From: an uncultured Acidimicrobiaceae bacterium
Lineage (GTDB): Bacteria; Actinomycetota; Acidimicrobiia; Spongiisociales; SHLN01
Direction: 5' to 3'
NCBI GenBank assembly: GCA_947259275.1
Contig: CAMYMH010000035.1
Span: forward strand, 1-36,902
Length of the DNA stretch: 36,902 nt
Part shown: positions 8,164 through 17,213 of the stretch, piece after piece
Position numbering within the stretch: position 1 is the stretch's first letter
Layout of the letters: every line of letters begins with the position of its first letter
Position numbers and translations under genes: made by a program
Notes under the pieces: generated by a model
Seen by the model: only the letters and a program-made list of their open reading frames with translations
Databases searched by the model: none
What the model was told of the DNA's origin: nothing

Positions 8164-9036
8164 TCACCGCAGGACGGCCTGGACCGCGGTACCTATCTCG
8201 GTCGGATCATCGAGCACGGTCGCCCCGACCGAGCCCAGCGCATCCATCTTGGCTTGAGCGGTGCCCTTGCCTCCCGAGATGATCGCACCCGCATGACCCA
8301 TCTTCTTGCCGGGCGGTGCCGTCACACCGGCGATGTATGACACGACGGGTTTGGTGACGTTCGCCTCGATGAAGTCGGCGGCCTGCTCTTCGGCGTTGCC
8401 ACCGATCTCGCCGATCATGACGATGGCGTCCGTCTCGCCGTCTGCCTGGAACAACGCCAGCACGTCGACAAAAGACGTACCGGGCACCGGGTCGCCGCCG
8501 ATGCCTATGCAGCTTGATTGACCAATCCCGAGCATGGTCAACTCATGGACCGCCTGATAGGTGAGGGTGCCGGAGCGGGAAACGACACCCACCCGGCCCG
8601 GCATCGCGATCTCGGGTGGCATGATCCCGACGTTGGCCTTGCCGGGCGACAGCAGCCCGGGACAGTTTGGTCCCAGCAACCGGGTGCTCGAGGTCTGCGT
8701 GATGTAGTTGTAGACGCGGGCCTCGTCGTGGGCAGGGATGCCTTCGGTAATCGCTACCACCAGTTCGATGCCGGACGCGGCGGCCTCCATGATGGCGTCG
8801 GCGGCGAACGGCGGCGGCACGAACGTCATCGCCGTATTGGCAGCAGTGGCCTCGACCGCCTCGGCCACCGTGTTGAAGATCGGGACCCCGTTCAGGTCGG
8901 TGCCACCCTTGCCGGGGGTGACCCCGGCCACGAGGTTGGTGCCGTAGTCGCGGTTGCGGAATCCGTGAAACTGGCCCTCGTTGCCGGTGAGGCCCTGCAC
9001 GAGCAGCCTGGTGCTCTCGTCGATGAGGATTGCCAC
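8164..9036 (-). CDS. sucD: Succinyl-CoA synthetase alpha subunit
   Basis: The alpha subunit (290 aa) of succinyl-CoA ligase carries the phosphohistidine intermediate and binds CoA. It catalyses substrate-level phosphorylation between succinyl-CoA and succinate. The CoA-binding Rossmann motif is [14 protein letters not shown] near residue 10. The ligase domain with phospho-histidine is [21 protein letters not shown] cut here as MGHAGAI (His near residue 245). The conserved [11 protein letters not shown] and [17 protein letters not shown] segments are visible. The GTG start at 9036 overlaps the sucC TAG by one base (TAGTG), so the two subunits are co-translated. Length matches the family. Confidence 0.96.
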   Translation of the reverse strand: MAILIDESTRLLVQGLTGNEGQFHGFRNRDYGTNLVAGVTPGKGGTDLNGVPIFNTVAEAVEATAANTAMTFVPPPFAADAIMEAAASGIELVVAITEGIPAHDEARVYNYITQTSSTRLLGPNCPGLLSPGKANVGIMPPEIAMPGRVGVVSRSGTLTYQAVHELTMLGIGQSSCIGIGGDPVPGTSFVDVLALFQADGETDAIVMIGEIGGNAEEQAADFIEANVTKPVVSYIAGVTAPPGKKMGHAGAIISGGKGTAQAKMDALGSVGATVLDDPTEIGTAVQAVLR

Positions 9037-10184
9037 TAGCCCGATCCTCCCGCATATTCGACCGCCTTCTCGGCCGCCTCTCGCATTGTTGCCGCTGCGA
9101 CCAGCCTCTCATCGGAGGATGCCGCCAGGATCGCCCGCCCCTCGGTGGCGTTGGTTCCGTCGAGCCGGACCACGATCGGCCATGGCAGATCGAGCCGTCC
9201 CAGCGCTTCGATGATCCCCTCAGCCACCAGGTCGCAGCGAGTGATCCCGCCGAAGATGTTGATGAGCACAGATCTGACGGATGCATCCTGGGTGAGGACT
9301 TCCAGGGCGCTGGTGATGGTGTCGGCTCCCGCGCCCCCGCCGACGTCGAGAAAGTTGGCGGCCCGTCCCCCCACCAGGTCGACAACGTCGAGAGTGCTCA
9401 TCACCAGCCCGGCTCCGTTGCCGATGATGCCAACATCCCCATCGAGCTTGATGAAATTGAGGTCTGCCTCCATGGCCATCGCCTCGATGGGGTCACGGGG
9501 GAAGGCGGCTTCGAACTCACCGAAGTCGGGATGGCGGTAGAAGGCGTTCGCATCCAGGCTGACCTTGGCGTCGAGGGCAACGATGTCCCCGCCGCCGGTC
9601 AGGATGAGCGGATTGACTTCCACGAGGTCGCAGTCGAGCGAGACAAATGCCTCGTACAGCTTCTTCAACGCGGCAGCCGCCTTGCGAGATGCCGTTGGCT
9701 CCAATCTGGCCCGATAGACCAGCTCGCGGGCTTGCCAATCGGCGAGCCCCACCACCGGATCGATATGCAGCTTGACCACCGCATCGGGGTCGGATTCGGC
9801 GACACCTTCGATGTCAACACCACCCTGGGCACTCACCATGGCGAGGTGCTTCTTGGCGGAACGATCGAGCGTGAAACTGGCGTAATACTCGGCCGCGATA
9901 TCCGAGGCCTGCTCCACCCACACCGAATGGACCGTATGGCCTTTGATGTCCATGCCAAGGATCTCGGAAGCAGCCGCTTCGGCCGCGTTCGGCGAATCGG
10001 CTACCTTGATGCCGCCCGCCTTGCCCCGTCCACCCACCTGAACCTGGGCCTTGACCACCACCGTGCCGCCGAGCTCGTTGGCGGCGGTCCCCGCAAATGT
10101 CGGCGAGGTGGCGAGCCGACCCTGGGGGACGGGGACGCCGACCCGGGCGAAGAGCGACTTGCCTTGATATTCGAAGAGGTCCAC
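9036..10184 (-). CDS. sucC: Succinyl-CoA synthetase beta subunit
   Basis: The beta subunit (382 aa) holds the ATP-grasp domain and the succinate site. Visible signatures are [20 protein letters not shown] at the N-terminus, the nucleotide-binding [16 protein letters not shown], the metal-binding [10 protein letters not shown], and the C-terminal flavodoxin-like part with [26 protein letters not shown] and [11 protein letters not shown]. The start is a GTG at 10184, three bases after the stop of the upstream B12-binding protein, so it lies in an operon with that gene and sucD. Length is slightly below E. coli SucC but normal for Actinobacteria. Confidence 0.96.
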   Translation of the reverse strand: MDLFEYQGKSLFARVGVPVPQGRLATSPTFAGTAANELGGTVVVKAQVQVGGRGKAGGIKVADSPNAAEAAASEILGMDIKGHTVHSVWVEQASDIAAEYYASFTLDRSAKKHLAMVSAQGGVDIEGVAESDPDAVVKLHIDPVVGLADWQARELVYRARLEPTASRKAAAALKKLYEAFVSLDCDLVEVNPLILTGGGDIVALDAKVSLDANAFYRHPDFGEFEAAFPRDPIEAMAMEADLNFIKLDGDVGIIGNGAGLVMSTLDVVDLVGGRAANFLDVGGGAGADTITSALEVLTQDASVRSVLINIFGGITRCDLVAEGIIEALGRLDLPWPIVVRLDGTNATEGRAILAASSDERLVAAATMREAAEKAVEYAGGSG

Positions 10185-10187
10185 TGC

Positions 10188-10580
10188 TCAGCTTTCCGGT
10201 ATGTGCTCGTTTACCCACGTCACAATGTCCGACAGCGGAGCACCGGGGGTAAAGATGGCGGCCAGGCCGGCAGCCATTAGCGGTTCGATGTCCTCGTCGG
10301 GGATGATGCCGCCGCCGAAGACGATGATGTCGTCGGCGCCGCGCTCCCGCAAGCCCTCGACCACCTTGGGAAAGAGGGTCATGTGCGCCCCCGACAGCAC
10401 CGACAACCCGACGCCCCCGACATCCTCCTGAATCGCCGTCTCCGCTATCTGCTCGGCGGTCTGGTGCAGTCCCGAGTAGATGACCTCCACGCCCCCATCT
10501 CGCAGCGCCCTAGCTATCACTTTGGCTCCGCGATCGTGGCCGTCGAGGCCGGGCTTGGCAATGAGAACTCTCCGTGGCAT
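10188..10580 (-). CDS. Stand-alone cobalamin-binding subunit of methylmalonyl-CoA mutase
   Basis: This 130-aa protein is a single B12-binding domain like the C-terminal domain of methylmalonyl-CoA mutase. It has the base-off cobalamin motif DGHDRG near residue 14-19 (the histidine replaces dimethylbenzimidazole as cobalt ligand), then GLSVLSGAH and the GGG of [13 protein letters not shown] small-domain proteins of this kind work with a separate catalytic chain (as in MCM alpha/beta or ICM and related mutases), which is not in the window. The ATG at 10580 gives the expected start [11 protein letters not shown]. It is the first gene of an operon with sucC and sucD, which use the succinyl-CoA that the mutase produces. 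Which acyl-CoA it acts on is inferred from this context. Confidence 0.9.
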   Translation of the reverse strand: MPRRVLIAKPGLDGHDRGAKVIARALRDGGVEVIYSGLHQTAEQIAETAIQEDVGGVGLSVLSGAHMTLFPKVVEGLRERGADDIIVFGGGIIPDEDIEPLMAAGLAAIFTPGAPLSDIVTWVNEHIPES

Positions 10581-10618
10581 CGCAGCCAGGTTAACGGCAA
10601 CGCCTTCGGCGATGCTTG

Positions 10619-10637
10619 CGAGTTGCTTCGCAACTCG
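10619..10637. promoter_or_regulatory. Hairpin in the divergent region between the mutase and LLM genes
   Basis: An 8-bp perfect stem (10619-10626 CGAGTTGC with 10630-10637) and a 3-base loop lie in the 135-base divergent gap. It would be in the leader of the minus-strand mutase-sucCD transcript if transcription starts near 10650. There is no U-tract. I do not see a cobalamin riboswitch core here. Confidence 0.3.
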
Positions 10638-10715
10638 TGCGCGAACCGAACACACCACAGCTCCCGGCCAGCCCCACCGCGTATCCTCAGTTACGCCGGC
10701 GAGGCGGGAGGAACG

Positions 10716-11720
10716 ATGGCCGGAAACATGCAAGTTGGGTACGGGATTTACGTCCAGGACGCCCACCCCATCCGGGAGGCGATGAAGACCGTCCAGTACG
10801 CCGAGACGTGCGGGTTCACGTCCGTATGGCAGGCCGAGAGCCGACTCGCCCGGGAGGCGACGGTTCCCATGGCAGTGTTCCTCACCCACACCGAGCGCAT
10901 CAAGGTTGGCTCGGGGGTCGTGAACAATTGGACCCGCAACCCTGCACTGCTCGCGTCCACCTTTTCGACACTCGATGATCTCGCCCCCGGACGGGTCATC
11001 CTCGGCATCGGCGCATGGTGGGACCCGCTCGCTTCCCAGGTCGGTATCAACCGCATCAAGCCGCTTACGGCAATGCGCGAAACGGTGCAGACCGTGCGAG
11101 CGCTGCTCAACAATGAAACCGTCACCTTTGATGGTGAGTTCGTACATTTGGACGGCGTTGCCCTCGATTACGTCCATCAGGAGCGCCGGCCCAAGGACGT
11201 GCCCATATACATAGGTGCTACCGGCATGAAGATGATGGAGCTGACCGGGGAGGTTGCCGACGGCGTGCTCCTCAACTACCTGGTGGCACCGTCGTACAAC
11301 GAACGAGCGATGGAGGCGCTGGCACGGGGCGCCGATAGGGCCGGCCGAACGGTCGACGAGCTCGACCGTCCCCAGCTCATCGTGTGCTCGGTGTCCGATA
11401 ATCGCCGGGCGGCACTGGATGGTGCCCGCATGCTCGTCACCCAGTACCTCGGTCAGCAACCCCACATAATGAAGGCATCCGGCGTCCCGCAAGAGGTGCT
11501 AGATGACGTCGGCAACCTGCTCAGTTGGCCGGCCACCCATGACGAGGTAGCCGCCGCCTCCAAGCTGGTGCCCGATGAGGTCGTGCAGCTCATCACCGCC
11601 TCCGGCACCCCCGAGGAATGCCGGACCAAGGTCGCCGAGTACGTGGCCAACGGATGCACGAGCCCGATCCTGTATCCGCTCGGACCCGACGTTCGATTCA
11701 TGATCGACGCCTTCAGCTGA
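10716..11720 (+). CDS. LLM class (probable F420-dependent) oxidoreductase
   Basis: This 334-aa TIM-barrel protein belongs to the luciferase-like superfamily, in the branch close to coenzyme F420-dependent methylene-tetrahydromethanopterin reductase. Visible family features are VGYGIYVQD at the N-terminus, [15 protein letters not shown], the barrel strand [39 protein letters not shown] and the late [26 protein letters not shown] region, which I quote in parts. The ATG at 10716 follows GGGAGG with good spacing; the longer open frame upstream has no such site. F420 rather than FMN use is a family inference. It is followed 50 bases later by a VOC protein on the same strand. Substrate is unknown. 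Confidence 0.88.
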   Translation: MAGNMQVGYGIYVQDAHPIREAMKTVQYAETCGFTSVWQAESRLAREATVPMAVFLTHTERIKVGSGVVNNWTRNPALLASTFSTLDDLAPGRVILGIGAWWDPLASQVGINRIKPLTAMRETVQTVRALLNNETVTFDGEFVHLDGVALDYVHQERRPKDVPIYIGATGMKMMELTGEVADGVLLNYLVAPSYNERAMEALARGADRAGRTVDELDRPQLIVCSVSDNRRAALDGARMLVTQYLGQQPHIMKASGVPQEVLDDVGNLLSWPATHDEVAAASKLVPDEVVQLITASGTPEECRTKVAEYVANGCTSPILYPLGPDVRFMIDAFS

Positions 11721-11770
11721 GTGGCCACGCGGGAGCGGTGAGGCCGATAGGGTGAAGCCGAGGAGCCCCG

Positions 11771-12193
11771 ATGGACTACGAGACATACCGACAGAAGTAC
11801 TTCGTCGACCCTCCCCCCGAGCCGCGGTTCCAACTGGCCGGAGTGCGGGGACTGGCATTGTTCTACCAGGACTACGAGGATGCAGTTTCGTTTTTCACCG
11901 AGGTTCTCGGTCCGCCGATCTACGTCGAAGGCAAGGGCACGAAATCGTGGGCGGTGGGCGACACCTGGTTGACGCTGCTGCGGGGCAAAGACGGCAATCC
12001 GACCAATGTCGAGGTTCCGCTGGTCACCGCAACGCCCCAGGAGGCCGACCGGTTGCAGCGGGCCTTCATCGCCGCCGGAGGTACCGGTCCGGAACCGTTC
12101 AACACCCTGATGGGGGTGCCGGTCCGGTATTGCCCGGTGCGCGATCCGCTCGGAGTCGAACTGCTGGTCTACTGCCCCCTCCCGAGCGCCTAA
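11771..12193 (+). CDS. VOC-family (glyoxalase/dioxygenase fold) protein
   Basis: This 140-aa single-domain protein has the paired beta-alpha-beta-beta-beta units of the vicinal oxygen chelate fold: VRGLALFYQDYEDAVSFFTEVLG, split here as LALFYQDYEDAVSFF, starts the first unit, and DPLGVELLVYCPL ends the second. The final GxEL segment supplies the usual C-terminal glutamate metal ligand; the first ligand (His/Glu in the first strand) is not obvious, so it may be a non-metal or binding member. It is downstream of the LLM oxidoreductase and its stop overlaps the stop of a convergent gene. Function cannot be named more precisely. Confidence 0.8.
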   Translation: MDYETYRQKYFVDPPPEPRFQLAGVRGLALFYQDYEDAVSFFTEVLGPPIYVEGKGTKSWAVGDTWLTLLRGKDGNPTNVEVPLVTATPQEADRLQRAFIAAGGTGPEPFNTLMGVPVRYCPVRDPLGVELLVYCPLPSA

Positions 12194-12801
12194 CCGGACC
12201 GACCCGAATGCTCCAGCAGCCAGGAGGGATAGCTGTGGGTATCCCCGGCGGTGAAGGCCAAATCCCCGAGCGGTGTGTCGGCTACAACCGCCTGGCAGGT
12301 GGCTTCCAGCACGTCGCTCAGGTCGCCTTCGCCAAACGCCTCGAACCCGAAGCCCCAGGAACGCCGGGATTCAATGGTCACTTCCACCAGCTCGGCGGCG
12401 CATCCCCGCGACGGGAGGGTGCCGGCCGCAACGGATGCGGCCGAGCCGTCAGCCCGCGCGGCGTACAAACGCGACCATCGGAGTTTTTCGACGGGTGTCC
12501 AGGATCCGTCGCCCCAGGCATCGGGGCCGAGCGGAAAGCTCCACTTGGTCCAGGCCTCGACTCGTCCCTCCAATCCATCGGGCAACCCAACGCCTTCGAG
12601 CTTGCCCGTGCGCAGCTTGAGATCGAGCTGGATACCGGCGCGGCGCTTCACCCCAAGGTCGTCTCGATCAGGGAGACATAGGTAGTCGTCCGTTCGGGCT
12701 TCAGGCTCACTCACCAACGGGCCGCGATGGAACCAGTCGGCAACGATTCCGGGACACGGTCCCGCCCGGAACCAGCGCACTTCAACGGTGCGCAGTTCCA
12801 T
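12190..12801 (-). CDS. Conserved-looking hypothetical protein
   Basis: I do not recognise a named family with certainty. The 203-aa protein is soluble and tryptophan-rich (VRWFRAGPCPG, VADWFHRGP, VEAWTKWSFPLGP), with an alternation of charged and hydrophobic strands (DDLGVKRRAGIQLDLKLRTG) that resembles a beta-barrel such as CYTH-like proteins, although no EXEXK signature is present. The ATG at 12801 is eight bases after the stop of the VOC gene on the same strand, so the two are probably one operon. Its own stop overlaps that of the convergent VOC gene at 12191-12193. Codon use and GC are like the neighbours, so it is a real gene. Confidence 0.7.
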   Translation of the reverse strand: MELRTVEVRWFRAGPCPGIVADWFHRGPLVSEPEARTDDYLCLPDRDDLGVKRRAGIQLDLKLRTGKLEGVGLPDGLEGRVEAWTKWSFPLGPDAWGDGSWTPVEKLRWSRLYAARADGSAASVAAGTLPSRGCAAELVEVTIESRRSWGFGFEAFGEGDLSDVLEATCQAVVADTPLGDLAFTAGDTHSYPSWLLEHSGRSG

Positions 12802-12809
12802 ACGACGAG

Positions 12810-13181
12810 CTACTCGGCGGTCGCCGACTCGTCGGACTCGAACAGGCCCATCCGGTTGCCTTCCGGGTCATCGAAGTAGGCCGCGTAGCCGACGCCGGGA
12901 ATCGGGTTCTTGCCGGCTGTGATGGTGGCACCCGCCTCCTCAACCGCACCGATCGCGGTGTCGATGTCGTCAACACCGATCACGAAAACGGGAACGGCGA
13001 AATCCTCCGACTTCTGCCCGAGCGCGCCGTCGATGCCGGGCTCGGAGTCGGGTCCGGAGGTGACGAGCCAATAGGGTGCCCCCTCCCATTGCTGGATCTC
13101 CCAGGCGAAAACCTTCTCGTAGAAGGCGGCTGCCCTGGCTTGATCCTCAACCGGCAACTCGAAGTGAATCGGGCGTGCCAT
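12810..13181 (-). CDS. VOC-family protein, glyoxalase-like
   Basis: This 123-aa protein has the vicinal oxygen chelate fold. The N-terminal strand and helix PIHFELPVEDQARAAAFYEK is a textbook start for the PhnB/YdcJ-like VOC group, and the C-terminal FDDPEGNRMGLFESD gives the conserved DPxGN turn and following strand. The middle part VPVFVIGVDDIDTAIGAVEE begins the second repeat. The ATG at 13181 follows AAGGAG, which favours it over a start eight codons upstream. Such proteins often act as resistance, isomerase or binding proteins; no substrate can be assigned. It leads an operon with the unknown gene downstream. Confidence 0.85.
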   Translation of the reverse strand: MARPIHFELPVEDQARAAAFYEKVFAWEIQQWEGAPYWLVTSGPDSEPGIDGALGQKSEDFAVPVFVIGVDDIDTAIGAVEEAGATITAGKNPIPGVGYAAYFDDPEGNRMGLFESDESATAE

Positions 13182-13245
13182 AAGAGCTCCTTTCGTCCCG
13201 CGCAACCTACCAAGCCGACCACCGCTCCGGTCGAGGCTCGGCCAC

Positions 13246-14346
13246 TCAGCCGCCTGGCCGGATGACGATCAGCTGATCGGCGGCCGACTCAGCGCCCCAG
13301 ACCTCACCCGGGCGCCCCAGGATTTGACGAACATTGCCCGGATCGGAGGGCAGGGCGAAAGTATCGAACTGCTGGCGGATCGGATCGAAGCGATGCACGG
13401 CGTTGCCCCCGAAATCGCTCACCCATACCAGATCGCTCTCATCCACGTAGACCGCATAGGCCTGAGGGTTCTGGCCCGGGAGGGGCCACGACGTCCATTG
13501 GCCGCTGGCGGGCACCAACCGGCTCAATTGACCCGCGTTCCACTCGCTCACCCAGATCGAGCCGGCGGAGTCGGACCACACCCGCCGGGCTCCCTGATCC
13601 GCGGTCGGTGGCTCGAGTACGGTCACCGAGCCGTCAGGATCGAGGGCACCGACGTAGCTGCCTGCCAATGAGGCGTAGTACACGTCGCCGCCGGGAGTCG
13701 TGGCAATTCCGTATGGCCCCCGGCCGCGGGGAGCGTCGAAGACCTCCATCTCCTCGGTGGTGGGGTCCAGCACCCCGTAGATGCCGTTCTGGCCGGTGAA
13801 CCACAGCCGACCATTCGAATCGAGAGTCGCAGTGTTGAGGTTGGCGTTCGATCGGTCAGACGGGAGGCCGAACACGCTGGTCTCGTCGCGGTCAGGGTCG
13901 TACCGCACGATGGCGTTCAAGCCGCCATCCGTGACCCAGGCTGCTCCGTCGGGCCCAACGATCACCCCGTGGGGCCGCGAACCGGAGCCCAACGGGATCT
14001 CCCTGACATCACCGGTCTCGGGGTTGAGCCACCCCAGTCGGCCGGACCCCTGGGCGGTGTACCAGACACCGCCGTCGGCGGCGGGCGCCACATCGTGGGG
14101 ACGGGAGCCGGCCGGCACCGGGTAGGCGGCCACTTCGAGCTGGTCCGCAGGTATGACGGTGGTCGGAGTACTCGTCGTTTGCGTGGCGACGGTAGAGGTG
14201 GTCGCCGGCCTGGTGGTCGAAGTCTGCGGGGCAAGCGTGGTGGACGCGCCGGAGACCAGAGTCGAGTCCGGACCGCCCTCGGTCGAGGTGCAGGCGGCGG
14301 CCAGGATCGCGAGCACGAACCAAACGACTACGGGTCGGGCATCCAT
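13246..14346 (-). CDS. Lipoprotein with streptogramin-lyase (Vgb)-like beta-propeller
   Basis: The 366-aa protein starts with a signal peptide and lipobox (LAILAAACTS, Cys near residue 19), then a Ser/Thr-rich linker to about residue 68, so the folded part lies outside the membrane. The rest is a propeller of about 40-residue blades that repeat the pattern SRPHGVIVGPDGAAWVTD, GIATTPGGDVYYAS and VWSDSAGSIWVSEW, as in the virginiamycin B lyase/SMP-30/NHL group. True Vgb is cytoplasmic and cleaves streptogramins; the lipoprotein form is common in Actinobacteria and its role is unknown. The next gene is divergent (78 bases away) and also encodes a lipoprotein. Confidence 0.85.
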   Translation of the reverse strand: MDARPVVVWFVLAILAAACTSTEGGPDSTLVSGASTTLAPQTSTTRPATTSTVATQTTSTPTTVIPADQLEVAAYPVPAGSRPHDVAPAADGGVWYTAQGSGRLGWLNPETGDVREIPLGSGSRPHGVIVGPDGAAWVTDGGLNAIVRYDPDRDETSVFGLPSDRSNANLNTATLDSNGRLWFTGQNGIYGVLDPTTEEMEVFDAPRGRGPYGIATTPGGDVYYASLAGSYVGALDPDGSVTVLEPPTADQGARRVWSDSAGSIWVSEWNAGQLSRLVPASGQWTSWPLPGQNPQAYAVYVDESDLVWVSDFGGNAVHRFDPIRQQFDTFALPSDPGNVRQILGRPGEVWGAESAADQLIVIRPGG

Positions 14347-14424
14347 CGGTCTCCGCAGCGTATCGGTGTTTCCCGACTACGCCCGATGCCGCCACTAGCG
14401 GCCGCGGCGAGCTATAACCCTTCG

Positions 14425-15240
14425 ATGCGCACCATCTCCATCGTGCTCGCCCTCGTCTTCGCGGCCGCGGCCTGCGGCTCGGACGGTGAAGCCGAGGTTT
14501 ACCCGTTCTCCGAGATTCAGGGGAGCGAGCTCTCGTTCGAGCTCGACCCGCTCGACCCGACGCGAGGGATCTTCCGAGTGACAACGACCGAGCCGAGCAT
14601 CTGCTCGATCACGTGGGGGCCTACCGAGTCGCTTGGAAACCAGAACAACTCGCTGAGCATGAATGGCACCGGCATCATCCAACACGACGTGCAGCTCCCC
14701 GGCGCGGTCGGGGGCGAAACGTACTACTTCACGGTGCAAGGAGCGACCGCCGATGGCCGCCTCTTCAAGAGCGACCTGGCAACCTTCACCCTCCCAGAGC
14801 CCGACCCGTCGACCGGAACCGATGGCCCCGTCGACCTCCGTACCAACCTGGCATTGAACGCCACTGTCACCGAGGTCAGCTCCGAGTTCAACGAAGGGTT
14901 CGCCGCCGGGCGCGCCCTGGATGGGGATCTTGCGACCGAGTGGTCCACTCGGGGTGACGGCGACGGCGGATTCCTCACCATCGACCTCGGACAGGAGGCC
15001 GACATAGCCGGTTTCGAGTTCATCACGCGGTCGATGGCCGACGGCAGTGCCATCACGACTGAGTACACCGTGACCGTCGACGATGGCGAGGTCCTCGGCC
15101 CATTCCCGGCCGGTACCCCGGCCGATGCCCGAACCCAGTCCGTAACGGTCACCGGGCAGGTGCTCCGCTTCGATATCGATGCCTCCACCGGAGGCAACAC
15201 CGGCGCGGTCGAGATTCGGGTGCTCGCACCCGACGGCTGA
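14425..15240 (+). CDS. Lipoprotein with discoidin-like (F5/8 type C) domain
   Basis: The 271-aa protein has a short signal peptide with lipobox FAAAACGS (Cys near residue 17). An N-terminal beta-sandwich of fibronectin-III type follows (residues ~30-115: FRVTTTEPSICSITWG, GETYYFTVQGATADG). The C-terminal ~130 residues match the F5/8 type C/CBM32-like pattern: ALDGDLATEWSTRGDGDGG, FLTIDLGQEADIAGFEF and a final strand-rich end. Such domains bind carbohydrate or lipid surfaces, so an extracellular binding role is the inference. The ATG at 14425 precedes the signal peptide directly. It is divergent from the propeller lipoprotein and 25 bases upstream of the hydrolase gene on the same strand. Confidence 0.8.
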   Translation: MRTISIVLALVFAAAACGSDGEAEVYPFSEIQGSELSFELDPLDPTRGIFRVTTTEPSICSITWGPTESLGNQNNSLSMNGTGIIQHDVQLPGAVGGETYYFTVQGATADGRLFKSDLATFTLPEPDPSTGTDGPVDLRTNLALNATVTEVSSEFNEGFAAGRALDGDLATEWSTRGDGDGGFLTIDLGQEADIAGFEFITRSMADGSAITTEYTVTVDDGEVLGPFPAGTPADARTQSVTVTGQVLRFDIDASTGGNTGAVEIRVLAPDG

Positions 15241-15265
15241 CCGGGGATACCGTTGGACACCAGGT

Positions 15266-15910
15266 ATGCCTGAATCGATCCCCAACCGCCCCGTGGTCGT
15301 GGCAACGCCGACCGAACTGCCCGGGCTGGCGGCCGTCCCGGCCAGACCAAGCGGCGTCGTTATCTTCGCCCACGGAAGCGACTCGAGCCGCTTGAGTCCA
15401 CGCAACCAGGCGGTAGCGGAGGAGCTCAACCGAGCTGGGTTCGCCACCCTGTTATTTGACCTGCTGACTCCGGACGAGGCCCTCGACCGCCGCAACGTGT
15501 TCGACATCGAGCTCCTCGCGAGGCGTCTGGAGTCGGCCGTCGCCTGGCTGCCGACCGCGCTGCCCGCCGACCTCCCGCTTGGCCTGTTTGGGGCGAGCAC
15601 CGGGGCCGCTGCCGCTCTGGTGGCCGCCGCCCGCCTCGGCGACCGGACCTCGGCGGTGGTTTCCCGGGGCGGGCGTCCCGATCTGGCCGGCTCCCACCTG
15701 CCGGCGGTGGCCTCCCCGACCCTGCTGATCGTGGGCAGCCGCGATGAGCAAGTGCTCGACCTCAACCGTCGGGCCAGGGCGCAAATGTCCTGTCCCACCG
15801 AGCTGGCCATAGTGGAAGGGGCCACCCACCTGTTCTCCGAGCCCGGCGCTCTCGAGGAGGTCTCCCGGTTGGCTCGTCGGTGGTTCGAGGCCAAGCTTTC
15901 GTCGGCTTGA
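15266..15910 (+). CDS. Alpha/beta hydrolase (dienelactone hydrolase-like)
   Basis: The 214-aa cytoplasmic protein has the alpha/beta hydrolase core: SGVVIFAHGSDSSRLS forms the oxyanion-hole region, GLFGASTGAAAAL is the nucleophile elbow (G-A-S-T-G), the acid is in IVGSRDEQV and the histidine in EGATHLFSEPG. The order and spacing fit the small DLH-like esterases that often appear fused to or near phosphoribosyltransferases in Actinobacteria. I chose the ATG at 15266 because the longer frame upstream overlaps the preceding lipoprotein gene in another frame. Its substrate is unknown. Confidence 0.87.
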   Translation: MPESIPNRPVVVATPTELPGLAAVPARPSGVVIFAHGSDSSRLSPRNQAVAEELNRAGFATLLFDLLTPDEALDRRNVFDIELLARRLESAVAWLPTALPADLPLGLFGASTGAAAALVAAARLGDRTSAVVSRGGRPDLAGSHLPAVASPTLLIVGSRDEQVLDLNRRARAQMSCPTELAIVEGATHLFSEPGALEEVSRLARRWFEAKLSSA

Positions 15911-15987
15911 ATCCACTTGGGAACAGTTTCACGAGTTCACCGCAGACGACGTAGAGTTCGTGGCGCCGAGCCGATTCGGCCAAAGAC

Positions 15988-16983
15988 GTGGACACCCGCA
16001 CCGCTCTCCCGGTCACAGCCCCTCCCGCCACCCATTGCAGGCGTGACCTGGAAAGCGGCCGCCTGGTTCGAGCACTCATCGTTGTGTTCCTCGCCGGACT
16101 CGTAGGAGTCGGATTCGTCTATCAACGCCAAATCCGCTCGTGGCTCACCCATCAGGTTGGCAGCCCGAAGCACAACGAGCCCTTCGTGGCTTTTCCGACC
16201 GGCGCTCAACCCGACCTTCACCTGGCAGCGGTCGGCGATGTTGGCGATGGCGGTGACCTTGAATGGCGACTTGCCGCAACCATGTATGTGGCCGGGCGCA
16301 GCGACACATACGACGCTCTCCTCCTCCTCGGCGACAACGTGTACCCGTACGGTGATCCCGGCAAGCTCGATGAGTATGTCTTTCAGCCTTTTGCAGCGGT
16401 GCTGGATGCCGGGGCCGACCTGTACTCAATCACCGGAAACCACGACGCTTTGGCCGAGGACGGTGGCCTCACTCAACAGCTAGCCCTCGGAATGCCCGGA
16501 TTCTGGTGGGCGGATCGCATCGGCGACGTGCTGCTCGTCGGCCTCGACAGCAACCAGGTAGGCAATCCCGACCAGCTTGCCTGGCTCGAGAACACCCTCG
16601 CCGAAAGCGACGCGAGATGGAAGATCGTCGCCGTGCACCACCCTCCTTATTCGGCCGGCTACCAGGGATCGGACCACGACGTGCGCGATGTGTTCTCGCC
16701 GGTGTTTGAGCGCTATGGCGTTCAGCTGGTGCTGTCTGGCCACGAGCACGACTATCAACGAACCGAGGCAATCAACGGCGTTACCTATCTGGTGAGCGGA
16801 GCCGGCGCCGGGACTCGCCGGACCGGTAATCGGAGTTACACCACCTACTCCGCCTCAGTAATGAACTTCCTCGATCTCAACGTCTTCCCGGATCGCCTGG
16901 TGGTGCGGGCCGTCGACCACGAGCTGATGGTGTTCGACGAGATGACACTGGGCCAAAACTTCGTCAGGTCAACTTTGCGCTGA
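15988..16983 (+). CDS. Membrane-anchored metallophosphoesterase
   Basis: The 331-aa protein has one N-terminal transmembrane helix (residues ~27-44, LVRALIVVFLAGLVGVGFVY) and a calcineurin-like phosphoesterase domain outside the membrane. All metal-ligand motifs are visible in order: GDVGDGG, LLLGDNVYPYG, ITGNHD, AVHHPPYSAG and SGHEHDYQR. The spacing is close to purple acid phosphatase-type enzymes. The start is a GTG at 15988; no strong ribosome-binding site is seen, so the N-terminus is less certain. Its last bases overlap the end of the minus-strand cyclase fragment. Likely activity is phosphomonoester or diester hydrolysis, with unknown substrate. Confidence 0.88.
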   Translation: MDTRTALPVTAPPATHCRRDLESGRLVRALIVVFLAGLVGVGFVYQRQIRSWLTHQVGSPKHNEPFVAFPTGAQPDLHLAAVGDVGDGGDLEWRLAATMYVAGRSDTYDALLLLGDNVYPYGDPGKLDEYVFQPFAAVLDAGADLYSITGNHDALAEDGGLTQQLALGMPGFWWADRIGDVLLVGLDSNQVGNPDQLAWLENTLAESDARWKIVAVHHPPYSAGYQGSDHDVRDVFSPVFERYGVQLVLSGHEHDYQRTEAINGVTYLVSGAGAGTRRTGNRSYTTYSASVMNFLDLNVFPDRLVVRAVDHELMVFDEMTLGQNFVRSTLR

Positions 16984-17140
16984 AACCGCCGGTGCTCGCT
17001 CCCGAACTACATGCCACAGTTCCATGTCCCCTTTGCCCTTCACCGCCACCGTGCCCTCGGCGATGCATTCGAAGTCATCCTTGATGAGCTCATGAGTGGC
17101 ATGGGCTATCGGGGTTGACTCGGCGGAAACGGTTCCGAAT
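16969..17140 (-). pseudogene. C-terminal fragment of a class III adenylate/guanylate cyclase
   Basis: About 55 codons at the end of this open frame match the end of the class III cyclase catalytic domain: ATHELIKDDFECIAEGTV, then VKGKGDMELWHV, which is the conserved VKGKG-x-M-x-T/L-W ending of the family. Upstream of TVSAEST the sequence stops resembling a cyclase, and no catalytic aspartates or N-terminal domains are present. The remnant ends inside the last codons of the convergent phosphoesterase gene. It is a relic of a deleted gene or a misjoined sequence. Confidence 0.7.
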
Positions 17141-17213
17141 TCGCGGTCTGGCCCTGGGCCGGGATCGAACCTGCCGAGCTCCGGGGGTCCGGTCGCCCGT
17201 GGTCTGGTGGGCG

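Noticed and set aside
10581..10715. Possible cobalamin riboswitch before the B12-binding mutase gene
   Set aside because: The leader is too short and lacks the conserved B12-box; only a simple hairpin is seen.
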